A stretch of DNA of 64,000 nucleotides from SHZL01 sp963815185. Its GTDB lineage: Bacteria > Pseudomonadota > Gammaproteobacteria > Xanthomonadales > SZUA-36. The stretch is from assembly GCA_963815185.1 (NCBI GenBank), contig CAWFGC010000007.1:124001-188000 (forward strand), in the 5' to 3' direction. The position numbers and the translations under genes are program-made. This document shows positions 54,366-61,810 of the stretch, piece after piece. Position 1 is the first letter of the stretch. Each line of letters begins with the position of its first letter. A model generated the notes under the pieces. The model had not been told where the DNA came from, ran no database searches, and saw only the letters and a program-made list of their open reading frames with translations.

Positions 54366-55523
54366 CTAACGGTTGGTGGCGTGCCCGCAGGCAATACCCG
54401 AGATAATCATCTTCTGAATGTTGGATGTACCCTCGACAACCTGCAGCGATTTGGCGTCACGGTAAAAGCGTTCTGCCGGATACTCGGATGAAAACCCGTA
54501 GGAGCCAAAGATCTTCATGCACTCATTGGCCGCGTGCACTGCTGCTTCCGATGCAGCCAGTTTCGCAATCGATGTTTCATAGTGGCAAGGCTTGCCCTGG
54601 TCCTTCAACCAGGCCGCGTGGTACAGCAGCATTTGTGCTGCCTGATGCTCGACAACCATTTCGGCTATCTGAGCCTGCACCATCTGATGTTTTGATATGG
54701 GTTTACCAAACTGACTGCGCTCGTTGGCGTAATTGATGGTCAGTTCCAGTGCGCCGCCGGCGACACCCAACGCACCGGCAGCACATCCTATACGGGTGTT
54801 TCCCAACTGCCACATGCACATCTTGAAGCCTTCGTTGACTTCGCCCAGCAATGCCTCCTTGGGAATCCGGGCACCGTTAAACGTAAACCCGCCAGTCGGC
54901 GAGCAATGCAAACCAAGCTTGGTCGTTATGGGCGTGGCGATGCACCCTTCCAGATTTTTCGGCTCGAGAATGAAACAGGAGATGCCTTTATTGCCTTTTT
55001 CCCTGTCCGTGTAGGCATAAAGCAGACCAGCATCACCGATTTGCGCGTTGGTAATCCAGAGCTTGTTGCCATGAAGCTCCCAATAATCGCCCTTATCCAG
55101 GGCATAGGTTTTCATGCTGGCCACGTCGGAACCCGTATTGGGCTCGGTCATCGCAAAAAACCCCATTTTGGTGCCGTTGATCCAACCGGGAATGTACTTC
55201 TGTTTCTGTTCCTCGGTACCCCACCTGGCCACAGACAGTGGCGCGCCCAGGTTTTGCATATTAAAGGGCAGACGCCAGGATGCCGAGACTTTGGCCACCT
55301 GTTCTGCCATCAATACAGATTCCAGGAATCCCATGCCATTGCCACCCAAATCTTCGGGCAAAACGCATGACAGGAAACCCAATTCTCCCATCAGCGCAAC
55401 CCGTTCCTGGCGAAACTCGTGGTTCTTTTCTTCTTCTTGCAGCGTGGGCGCAATTTCTTCCAGCGCAAAGCGCCGGGCCGTGTCCTGCACCAAAGTTTGT
55501 TGCTCAGTCAGTTCAAAATTCAT
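54366..55523 (-). CDS. Acyl-CoA dehydrogenase, probably glutaryl-CoA dehydrogenase (non-decarboxylating)
   Basis: An FAD acyl-CoA dehydrogenase of 385 residues: FAMTEPNTGSDV in the N-terminal domain, WITNAQIGD, ERSQFGKPISKHQMVQ and the catalytic Glu364 in VVEGTSNIQKM. It lies 33 bases downstream of the biotin carrier of the glutaconyl-CoA decarboxylase. In anaerobes such as Desulfococcus and Syntrophus a non-decarboxylating glutaryl-CoA dehydrogenase makes glutaconyl-CoA for that decarboxylase; the sequence (SPTGGFTFN, YGFSSEYPAERFYRDA) looks like this group to me. Glutaryl-CoA specificity is inferred from context; a butyryl-type substrate remains possible. Confidence 0.8.
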   Translation of the reverse strand: MNFELTEQQTLVQDTARRFALEEIAPTLQEEEKNHEFRQERVALMGELGFLSCVLPEDLGGNGMGFLESVLMAEQVAKVSASWRLPFNMQNLGAPLSVARWGTEEQKQKYIPGWINGTKMGFFAMTEPNTGSDVASMKTYALDKGDYWELHGNKLWITNAQIGDAGLLYAYTDREKGNKGISCFILEPKNLEGCIATPITTKLGLHCSPTGGFTFNGARIPKEALLGEVNEGFKMCMWQLGNTRIGCAAGALGVAGGALELTINYANERSQFGKPISKHQMVQAQIAEMVVEHQAAQMLLYHAAWLKDQGKPCHYETSIAKLAASEAAVHAANECMKIFGSYGFSSEYPAERFYRDAKSLQVVEGTSNIQKMIISGIACGHATNR

Positions 55524-55556
55524 GCGGGTGCTTCCTCAGGATGTACAAACCACCAA

Positions 55557-55778
55557 TCAGGATTCTTCGATGATCATCAGCACATCATCGTCTTCTACGA
55601 CATCGCCTTTCTTCACCCTTATTTCGGACACTTTGCCGTCACAAGGAGCATAAACCGGATTTTCCATTTTGAGTGCTTCAATGATCAGCAACTCATCGTC
55701 TTCCTCAACTTCGTCACCGACCTCAACGAGTATCTGCCATACATTTCCAGCCAAAGGAACAAGAACTTCTGTAGCCAT
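55557..55778 (-). CDS. gcdC: Biotin carrier subunit of the glutaconyl-CoA decarboxylase
   Basis: A 73-residue biotinyl domain alone. The biotinylated lysine is Lys37 in EALKMENP, with Leu in place of the more common Met of AMKM. It carries carboxyl groups from GcdA to the membrane subunit GcdB. The usual GcdC has a membrane or Ala/Pro-rich linker region before the biotin domain; none is present here, and the ATG at 55778 is only ten bases after the gcdB stop. The acidic stretch GDEVEEDDEL is typical of such domains. Confidence 0.9.
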   Translation of the reverse strand: MATEVLVPLAGNVWQILVEVGDEVEEDDELLIIEALKMENPVYAPCDGKVSEIRVKKGDVVEDDDVLMIIEES

Positions 55779-55788
55779 GGTGCTAGCC

Positions 55789-56892
55789 CTATTTCAGGAT
55801 TGATAAGAAAATGCCGGCCGCAATCACGGTTCCGATCACGCCGGCAATATTGGGTCCCATCGCAAACATCAGAAGATAATTCTTCTTGTCTGCGCTGGCG
55901 CCCACTCTTTGTACTACACGTGCTGCCATGGGCACGGCGGATACGCCCGCCGCACCGATCAAGGGATTAATCTTATTGCTTGTGAACAAATTCATGAACT
56001 TCGCAAACAGTATACCGCTTGCGGTACTGATGCTGAACGCAAACAGGCCCAACAGGAAAATAAAAATCGCTTCCTTGCGGAGAAAATTCTCCGCACTCAT
56101 GCTGGCCCCGATACTGACCCCGAGGAAAATGGTGACGATATTCATCAGTGCGTTTTGTGCGGTTTCGTTAAGACGTTCGACAACCTTGGATTCGCGGAAC
56201 AGATTGCCCAGCATGAACATCGAAATCAGCGGTGCCGCAGCCGGCACCAGCAAAATGATCACCATGCTGGCGAAAATTGGAAAAAGCAGTTTCTCCCTGG
56301 ACGACACCTTCCGCCCTTTTTGCATACGGATTTTGCGTTCTGCCTCGGTCGTCAGCAACTTCATGATCGGCGGCATGATCACGGGCACCAGCGCCATATA
56401 GGAATAGGCCGCCACCGCGCAGGCGCCAAGCAACTGCGGTGCAAGCTTGGCTGCCAGGTAAATGGTGGTAGGGCCGTCCGCGCCGCCAATAATACCGATG
56501 GTAGCAGCCTCTGGCAGCGTAAATCCCATCGCGTAGGCGGTAAAAAACGTTACGTAGACCCCTACCTGAGCGGCTGCCCCAAGAAATATCAACCGGGGTT
56601 GCGATAGCAAAGCGCCAAAATCCGTCAGTGCACCCAGCCCCAGAAAGATCAGGGGCGGGATGACTTCCCACTCGATACCATAGTGGTAGAAGCGCCAGAT
56701 CAGACCTTCGCCCGGCTGCATCAGGAAAGCCAATGGCAGATTCGTCATGATGATGCCAAAACCGATAGGCAGCAACAGCAAGGGCTCGAAGTTGCGGGTA
56801 ATCGCCAGGTAGATCAGTGTCAGCCCGATGGCCCACATGAACACCATGCCTGCCGTCAGTTCCCACAGGCCCATGTTGTCGAAAAACGTCAT
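55789..56892 (-). CDS. gcdB: Sodium-translocating decarboxylase beta subunit
   Basis: The membrane subunit that decarboxylates carboxybiotin and pumps sodium ions out. The 367-residue protein has about nine to eleven membrane segments with the family motifs GIIGGADGPTTIYLAAKLAP (sodium and carboxybiotin site, with the conserved Asp) and NKINPLIGAAGVSAVPMAARVVQ. The length fits GcdB rather than the longer OadB. It overlaps the small delta/gamma gene by four bases and is followed after ten bases by the biotin carrier. Confidence 0.94.
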   Translation of the reverse strand: MTFFDNMGLWELTAGMVFMWAIGLTLIYLAITRNFEPLLLLPIGFGIIMTNLPLAFLMQPGEGLIWRFYHYGIEWEVIPPLIFLGLGALTDFGALLSQPRLIFLGAAAQVGVYVTFFTAYAMGFTLPEAATIGIIGGADGPTTIYLAAKLAPQLLGACAVAAYSYMALVPVIMPPIMKLLTTEAERKIRMQKGRKVSSREKLLFPIFASMVIILLVPAAAPLISMFMLGNLFRESKVVERLNETAQNALMNIVTIFLGVSIGASMSAENFLRKEAIFIFLLGLFAFSISTASGILFAKFMNLFTSNKINPLIGAAGVSAVPMAARVVQRVGASADKKNYLLMFAMGPNIAGVIGTVIAAGIFLSILK

Positions 56893-57023
56893 GTTTTTTC
56901 TTCCGTTTTATCCGGTTCCCGACCGATCAGCAGCTTACTGATTTTAATCGCGGCATAAAGCACGGCAAGGCCCAAAAAGACACCAACAATGCCGTTGAGA
57001 AAGATTTCAATCGCGGCCTCCAT
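56889..57023 (-). CDS. gcdD: Small membrane subunit of the decarboxylase (OadG/GcdD-like)
   Basis: A 44-residue protein with one membrane segment (IFLNGIVGVFLGLAVLYAAIKIS) and a charged tail, the pattern of the small subunit that holds the complex together. I take ATG 57023, which has AAGAGGTAAATCC before it; the open frame extends to 57113 into the gap after gcdA. It ends in a four-base overlap with gcdB. Very short for the family, but its position between the alpha and beta genes is typical. Confidence 0.8.
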   Translation of the reverse strand: MEAAIEIFLNGIVGVFLGLAVLYAAIKISKLLIGREPDKTEEKT

Positions 57024-57067
57024 GGATTTACCTCTTGAGCGTCGGGCCAGGTATCGTCTGCAAGGAT

Positions 57068-58801
57068 TTAACCCTTGATCACCCGGGGCAACAACAATTG
57101 ATGGCGGGGGCATAAGGATATCGGATTCTGATAGGCGGCACCTGCAAATGCCTGCAAATAACTGCGCAGGTCCTGCAGTTTTACGATTTCATCCACCAGA
57201 CCATAATGCGCGCAATAATCGGGCTGTGAATGTTCATGATAGTGCTGTGCCAATTCATTCATCTTGTCGACGATGGGCTGTAACGGCCGGCCGGCATCTT
57301 TTTCTTTCATGGCGCGTCTTGAATAGGTCGCCACCGCTGCCGTCTCGCCGTGCATAACCGCAATTTCTGTTGCCGGTGTGCCGAGCGTGAACGCGTTGTG
57401 ACGGTTGGCGGTTGGGCCGCCCAGGACATAGTGTGCAGCGGCCGATCCCTTGCGCAATACCACCAGCATCATTGGAATATCCGTTTGCTGGATCGAGTAA
57501 ATCAGCGCCTGGCCCAGCCCGAGCAACTCGGCCTTTTCCGCAACATCGCCTACATCGATGCCCGAGGTATCCTGGAACCAGATGATCGGGATCCGATCGC
57601 GGCCGCACAGGGTGACGAACTCATTCATCTTGATCAGCCCCTGGCGGTAGAGTTTGCCGCCTATGCCCGGGTAATCGGCATATTCCGGATAGCCTTTGCC
57701 GAGGAAACCCTGCCGGTTCCCGATACAGGCAACCAACATGCCGTCCACCTTGCACAATCCGGTGTACATCTCGGGGCCGTAATCAGGCCGGAACTCCATA
57801 TGTTCGCTGCCGTCGACCAGGCGAGCCAGAATCTCGTCGAAGCTATACACTTCCTTTTGGTTGGCCGGCAGCAAGGAATACAGGTCTTGCGCAGGAAACG
57901 CCGGTTCTTTGGGCGCCGCTACCTGAAAGAATTCCGGTTTATAAGCGGGAGTTGCCAGCATGTATTCCTTGAGTCCGTCCAGAACCCCCGTTTCTTCCTC
58001 GTACACGCGGGTGAAAAAACCAGTGGCTTCAAAATGGGTCGCGACACTTCCCGGTGGACTGGCGCTGAAATCCCGTGTTTTTTCGATGAGTTCCTCGAGC
58101 ATCTCGACATCAAACCCGCCTCTGGGCGCCATGCCGGAAACGATCCCCACGCCGCCCACCGCCATATTGGCGTCCTTGTGGGCAATCAGGATCGTGGGGC
58201 TGATGCTCTGGTACCCCCCGCCGGCCGGGTTGGTGCCGTAAATGCCGGCAAGAACCGGAATGCCGGCCTGCTCCAGTTCAGCGTGGCGAAAGAAGGGGGT
58301 ACCTGCGCCGCGACGATTGGCATAGAATTTTTCCTGCTCCGGTAATTTGGCGCCACTGCAGTTAACCAGCCACACGAGAGGAATATTGAGCCGTTTTGCC
58401 AGGTCAGTAACCCGCAGAATATTTTCCGATTGCCCCGGCAGCCAGGCGCCGGCCATCACTTTGTTGTCAAAGCCAATAACCACAGCCCAACGGCCTTCGA
58501 TCCTGGCCAAACCATCGACCACGTTGGTGGTTCCTTCTTCGTTATCAAGCGGGTTGTAGATGCTGTGCAGAGGATGCCAGCTCCCTGGATCAACCAGATA
58601 CTCGATCCGCTGCCACACGGTCATCACGCCGCGCTGGTTCATTTTTTCGGTCGAAAAGCCCGCTGCTTCGACGTTCTTCTTGAGCTGCTCCATGTTGTTT
58701 TCAGTGTTCTTGAGTTGCTCGCAACTCGCAGCTGCACGCTTGATGCGTCCTTCTTTGAGGGGTTTCCCCAAACGCTCCATATTCTCAAAATAGGGCTTCA
58801 T
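57068..58801 (-). CDS. gcdA: Glutaconyl-CoA decarboxylase alpha subunit (carboxyltransferase)
   Basis: Transfers the carboxyl group of glutaconyl-CoA to biotin on GcdC, forming crotonyl-CoA. The 577-residue protein follows Acidaminococcus GcdA along its length: YFENMERLGKPL at the start, NCSGAKLPEQEKFYANRRG, GIYGTNPAGGGYQSISPT, the second domain IGGKLYRQGLIKMNEF, IWFQDTSGIDVGD and LRKGSAAAHYVLGG, ending NPISLCPRHQLLLPR. The N-terminal extension separates it from methylmalonyl-CoA decarboxylase. ATG 58801 has AAGGA upstream. It heads gcdA-D-B-C and probably the whole minus-strand cluster. Confidence 0.93.
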   Translation of the reverse strand: MKPYFENMERLGKPLKEGRIKRAAASCEQLKNTENNMEQLKKNVEAAGFSTEKMNQRGVMTVWQRIEYLVDPGSWHPLHSIYNPLDNEEGTTNVVDGLARIEGRWAVVIGFDNKVMAGAWLPGQSENILRVTDLAKRLNIPLVWLVNCSGAKLPEQEKFYANRRGAGTPFFRHAELEQAGIPVLAGIYGTNPAGGGYQSISPTILIAHKDANMAVGGVGIVSGMAPRGGFDVEMLEELIEKTRDFSASPPGSVATHFEATGFFTRVYEEETGVLDGLKEYMLATPAYKPEFFQVAAPKEPAFPAQDLYSLLPANQKEVYSFDEILARLVDGSEHMEFRPDYGPEMYTGLCKVDGMLVACIGNRQGFLGKGYPEYADYPGIGGKLYRQGLIKMNEFVTLCGRDRIPIIWFQDTSGIDVGDVAEKAELLGLGQALIYSIQQTDIPMMLVVLRKGSAAAHYVLGGPTANRHNAFTLGTPATEIAVMHGETAAVATYSRRAMKEKDAGRPLQPIVDKMNELAQHYHEHSQPDYCAHYGLVDEIVKLQDLRSYLQAFAGAAYQNPISLCPRHQLLLPRVIKG

Positions 58802-58948
58802 TCAATTTGGTCCTTGGATAAAAAACAGGAAATACCGGATTCCAGGCTGTGCGGAAGTGATCAGGCGATAGTATCAAAGTAGAGGATGATTAAACCACCG
58901 TTTTCACGGGTTTAGCCGGTTTCTGCCCGTATCAGGAAAAAATACAGG

Positions 58949-59875
58949 CTATACAGGTGCCTTTGACGCTTTGTTCTTCGGCTGCAGCAGCCACGTGACC
59001 GTGCGCCGCACACCCAGGATGGCCAGATTGCCTGCCAGCACGAGGCTGATACCCAACAGCAGGTGCCACTCGACCGCAAGACCCTCGAACAGCACAGAGA
59101 GCAGCACCGCGACCACCGGAAACATCACCGAAATATAGCCGGCCTTGTGCGGACCAATACGCCCCAGCAACTTCAGATAGCAGCCAAATGCGACAATTGA
59201 GCCTACTACCGCAAGGTAGAGCAAAGAGCCGATGTATTCCCCGGTAAATTCAAATTTCACCGGAAGATCGCGAACCCATACCACCCCCGCGGTAATCAGC
59301 GTGCCGTAGAGCATGCCAAAGGCATTGGATTGAACGATCGGCAAATGCTCTCTTTGGGCCTGGTGTGAAACCATGTTGCCCAATGAAGCCGTTACCGCTC
59401 CGGAAAGGCTGAGCCCGGCACCGAGCAAAGTCCGGTCGGACAGGCTGATGGTGCTGATGCTGGGCCAGAACAGAACCAGGAGTCCAATAACGCCCAGGAG
59501 GGCACCCAGGTAAACCTTGGGTTCAATGTGAGTGCCGAAAAACAACCGCGCGAATAACACATTCATCCACATCATGGTGGAAGACACCACGGCGTTCAGA
59601 GCCGATGGGATGTATAACTGTGCGGAGTAAGCCACCATGTAATTGACGCTGAACATGAATAAGCCCAACAGCATGAAGCGTACATGGGCATTGAAGCCAA
59701 ACGCCAGCCTGAGTCCACGCAGCGCCGAGAAGGCAAACAGGATCATCGACGCCACGGCAAAGCGGTAAACGATGGACACTTCGGGCGCGACTATTCCGAG
59801 CTGATAATTGATGACCAGCCAGGTCGAGCCCCAAATCAGGACGGCGGCGAGGTACAAATAAACGTTGGTCATCAA
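58949..59875 (-). CDS. EamA-family (DMT) transporter
   Basis: A 308-residue protein with ten predicted membrane segments in two EamA repeats; the first starts AAVLIWGSTWLVINYQLG and the second follows LLGAGLSLSGAVTASLG. Members export amino acids, purines or other metabolites. The cytoplasmic tail is basic (QPKNKASKAP). It lies 147 bases upstream of gcdA on the same strand and could belong to the same transcription unit, but the gap is larger than others in the cluster. No substrate can be assigned. Confidence 0.85.
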   Translation of the reverse strand: MMTNVYLYLAAVLIWGSTWLVINYQLGIVAPEVSIVYRFAVASMILFAFSALRGLRLAFGFNAHVRFMLLGLFMFSVNYMVAYSAQLYIPSALNAVVSSTMMWMNVLFARLFFGTHIEPKVYLGALLGVIGLLVLFWPSISTISLSDRTLLGAGLSLSGAVTASLGNMVSHQAQREHLPIVQSNAFGMLYGTLITAGVVWVRDLPVKFEFTGEYIGSLLYLAVVGSIVAFGCYLKLLGRIGPHKAGYISVMFPVVAVLLSVLFEGLAVEWHLLLGISLVLAGNLAILGVRRTVTWLLQPKNKASKAPV

Positions 59876-60007
59876 TCGGCCCCAAAGGATGAATTGCCGG
59901 CTGCATTGCTACAGATCAAGAATTGCCCTCCAGTGGCCCGGTTCGGCCACCATTCAAAGCAATGGGCTCTGGCTGTTATGGATAGCCTGCAAGTTGCAAG
60001 CTAAGTG

Positions 60008-60856
60008 CTATTCCAGAGGCTTTCTGAAGCGCAAGGTCATGCGATCGCTCTCCCCAATTGCGCGCCAGGGCGCTTCGCAAGCTTCTTTATCCGACCCCTC
60101 GGCGCTTTCCTTGCAACGGGCGAAGCCGGGTGGAAGCGTCCATACGCCGTCGGCATAATCCTTGGTGTCCGCTGGATTGGCATTGACTTCGGAACGCGCC
60201 TCCAGATACAAGCCGGCCGCTTTTGCCAGGGCAATAACGGCTTCTTCCGACACATAACCGTTTTTTGCCGTGACTTTCGGATCGGTGCCGTTTGCAGCGC
60301 GGTGTTGTACGACGCCCAGCGCGCCACCCGGTTTCAATACGCGCTCAAATTCAGCGAAGATCTGTTCCGCCAGGCCATCGGAAATCCAACCATGCGTATT
60401 GCGAAACGTGAGAATGAGATCGACCGAATCGGCTTCACCCAGCGACGCAGCGCTTGGGGGAGAAAACGGAATCACTGCAACTTGATCGTAGATGTCCGGG
60501 CGGGCCGAAAATTTTTCCAGCAGTTGCCGATGCAGGCCATAGCGGTATTCGGGTTGGCCTGCGACGTCCGGATCAAAGCTTGCCACCAGGTACTGGCCAT
60601 GATGCCGGATGACCGGCGCCAGCACTTCGGTATACCAGCCGGAGCCGGGCCAGATTTCCAACACGGTCATCCCATCCCTCAAACCAAGAAATGTCAAGGT
60701 GCCAAGCGGGTGCCGGTAGCGGTTGCGGGCGAGGTTGGCTTCGGCACGATGCTCGCCCAGCATGGCTTGCTCGATACGAGCTTCTACAGGCAGGTCGGCA
60801 GCGAACAGGGAAAAATTAATCACCAACAACAAGAGCAAGCCGGTTAGCTTTTTCAT
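60008..60856 (-). CDS. Exported predicted methyltransferase (COG4798 type)
   Basis: A class I S-adenosylmethionine-dependent methyltransferase-like protein with a signal peptide (KLTGLLLLLVINFSLFAAD). From ATG 60856, behind AAGGAGATTAAAAGC, it has 282 residues. The nucleotide-site motif is MTVLEIWPGSGWYTEVLAP, where most have ExGxGxG; DLILTFRNTHGW and RVLKPGGALGVVQHR follow. Export of a methyltransferase is odd because S-adenosylmethionine is cytosolic, yet this COG commonly has signal peptides. Its substrate is unknown. Confidence 0.8.
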   Translation of the reverse strand: MKKLTGLLLLLVINFSLFAADLPVEARIEQAMLGEHRAEANLARNRYRHPLGTLTFLGLRDGMTVLEIWPGSGWYTEVLAPVIRHHGQYLVASFDPDVAGQPEYRYGLHRQLLEKFSARPDIYDQVAVIPFSPPSAASLGEADSVDLILTFRNTHGWISDGLAEQIFAEFERVLKPGGALGVVQHRAANGTDPKVTAKNGYVSEEAVIALAKAAGLYLEARSEVNANPADTKDYADGVWTLPPGFARCKESAEGSDKEACEAPWRAIGESDRMTLRFRKPLE

Positions 60857-60915
60857 GCTTTTAATCTCCTTATAGTCAGAATTCAATGTCCTGTAACAAA
60901 TTCCATGACAGGCCG

Positions 60916-61773
60916 TTAGCCTGCGCGCAGTCCCTTGGCTGGACTTCTGAACGCGCGGCGAAATGTAATGCCAATACACAGGCCGGCGATCGACGCGACA
61001 GGCAATATGACCTGCGGCATGGAGTCCAGGCCCTGCAGACCGGCGAGAAGGCCAATTGCCATCCCCGCCTTCACCCGTCCAAGATCCAGCCGTTCATGTC
61101 CGGTATCACCCTTGGAGTGGACTTTCTTCAATAACAGCAAGTTCATGGAAAACAGCAGCAGGGCCAAAACAGCAAGCCATTCGAGTAGCGAGTCGGGAAC
61201 GAACACGGGCCACCAGATGACATCGTGGTCGACAATGTAGACCACCATACTGCCAAAGCAGATCACGGAAAAGAGCCACTGCCGCTTCAAGGGCTTTTTC
61301 AGAACACCATCGAGAAAAAAGGCCAGTGCCGCCACTGCGCCGAACCAGGGACAATGGCTGGCATATACCGCCCAGATCACCAGCAAGGTAACCACCACGG
61401 AATCGCTGATGCGGGCCTGCAAACCCGTGCTGCGGTTTAGCACACGCACCAAACCCAGCGTCGTGAACAGCAGCAGCAATCCGGGGCTCATATACGCAAT
61501 GCATGCCAGGAATCCCAGTGCCATGCTGACGAATGCAGCTACCTGGTCATCGGGCAACAATTCCCTGGCCAATGCCCAGGTGCCAAATACGGCAAGCGCA
61601 AAAACGATTGCGCTGTGCAGGGCGGTCCAGATCCCTGCCCCATGCCACAGGGACAACCCCAGCCCGGCAAGCGCCGCCACCGGCATCAATATCAAAACGG
61701 CTTTGTTGCTCGGCCAGGCGGGGTCAAGGGGCCGGCCAATGGCCGTATACCTGTAGATGCGCTGGTGATTCAA
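60916..61773 (-). CDS. Hypothetical multi-pass membrane protein
   Basis: Not recognised. A 285-residue integral membrane protein with about eight hydrophobic segments, beginning near residues 25-45, 48-68, 78-100 and 118-135. A conserved-looking loop, ASHCPWFGAVAALAFFLDGVLKKPLKRQW, lies at its centre, followed by DHDVIWWP. The C-terminal part is basic (RRAFRSPAKGLRAG). It lies between the methyltransferase and the RND permease on the same strand with gaps of 59 and 37 bases. Confidence 0.65.
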   Translation of the reverse strand: MNHQRIYRYTAIGRPLDPAWPSNKAVLILMPVAALAGLGLSLWHGAGIWTALHSAIVFALAVFGTWALARELLPDDQVAAFVSMALGFLACIAYMSPGLLLLFTTLGLVRVLNRSTGLQARISDSVVVTLLVIWAVYASHCPWFGAVAALAFFLDGVLKKPLKRQWLFSVICFGSMVVYIVDHDVIWWPVFVPDSLLEWLAVLALLLFSMNLLLLKKVHSKGDTGHERLDLGRVKAGMAIGLLAGLQGLDSMPQVILPVASIAGLCIGITFRRAFRSPAKGLRAG

Positions 61774-61810
61774 CTCGAGCCTCCCGTATTACTTGCGTCA
61801 ATAACCAAAC

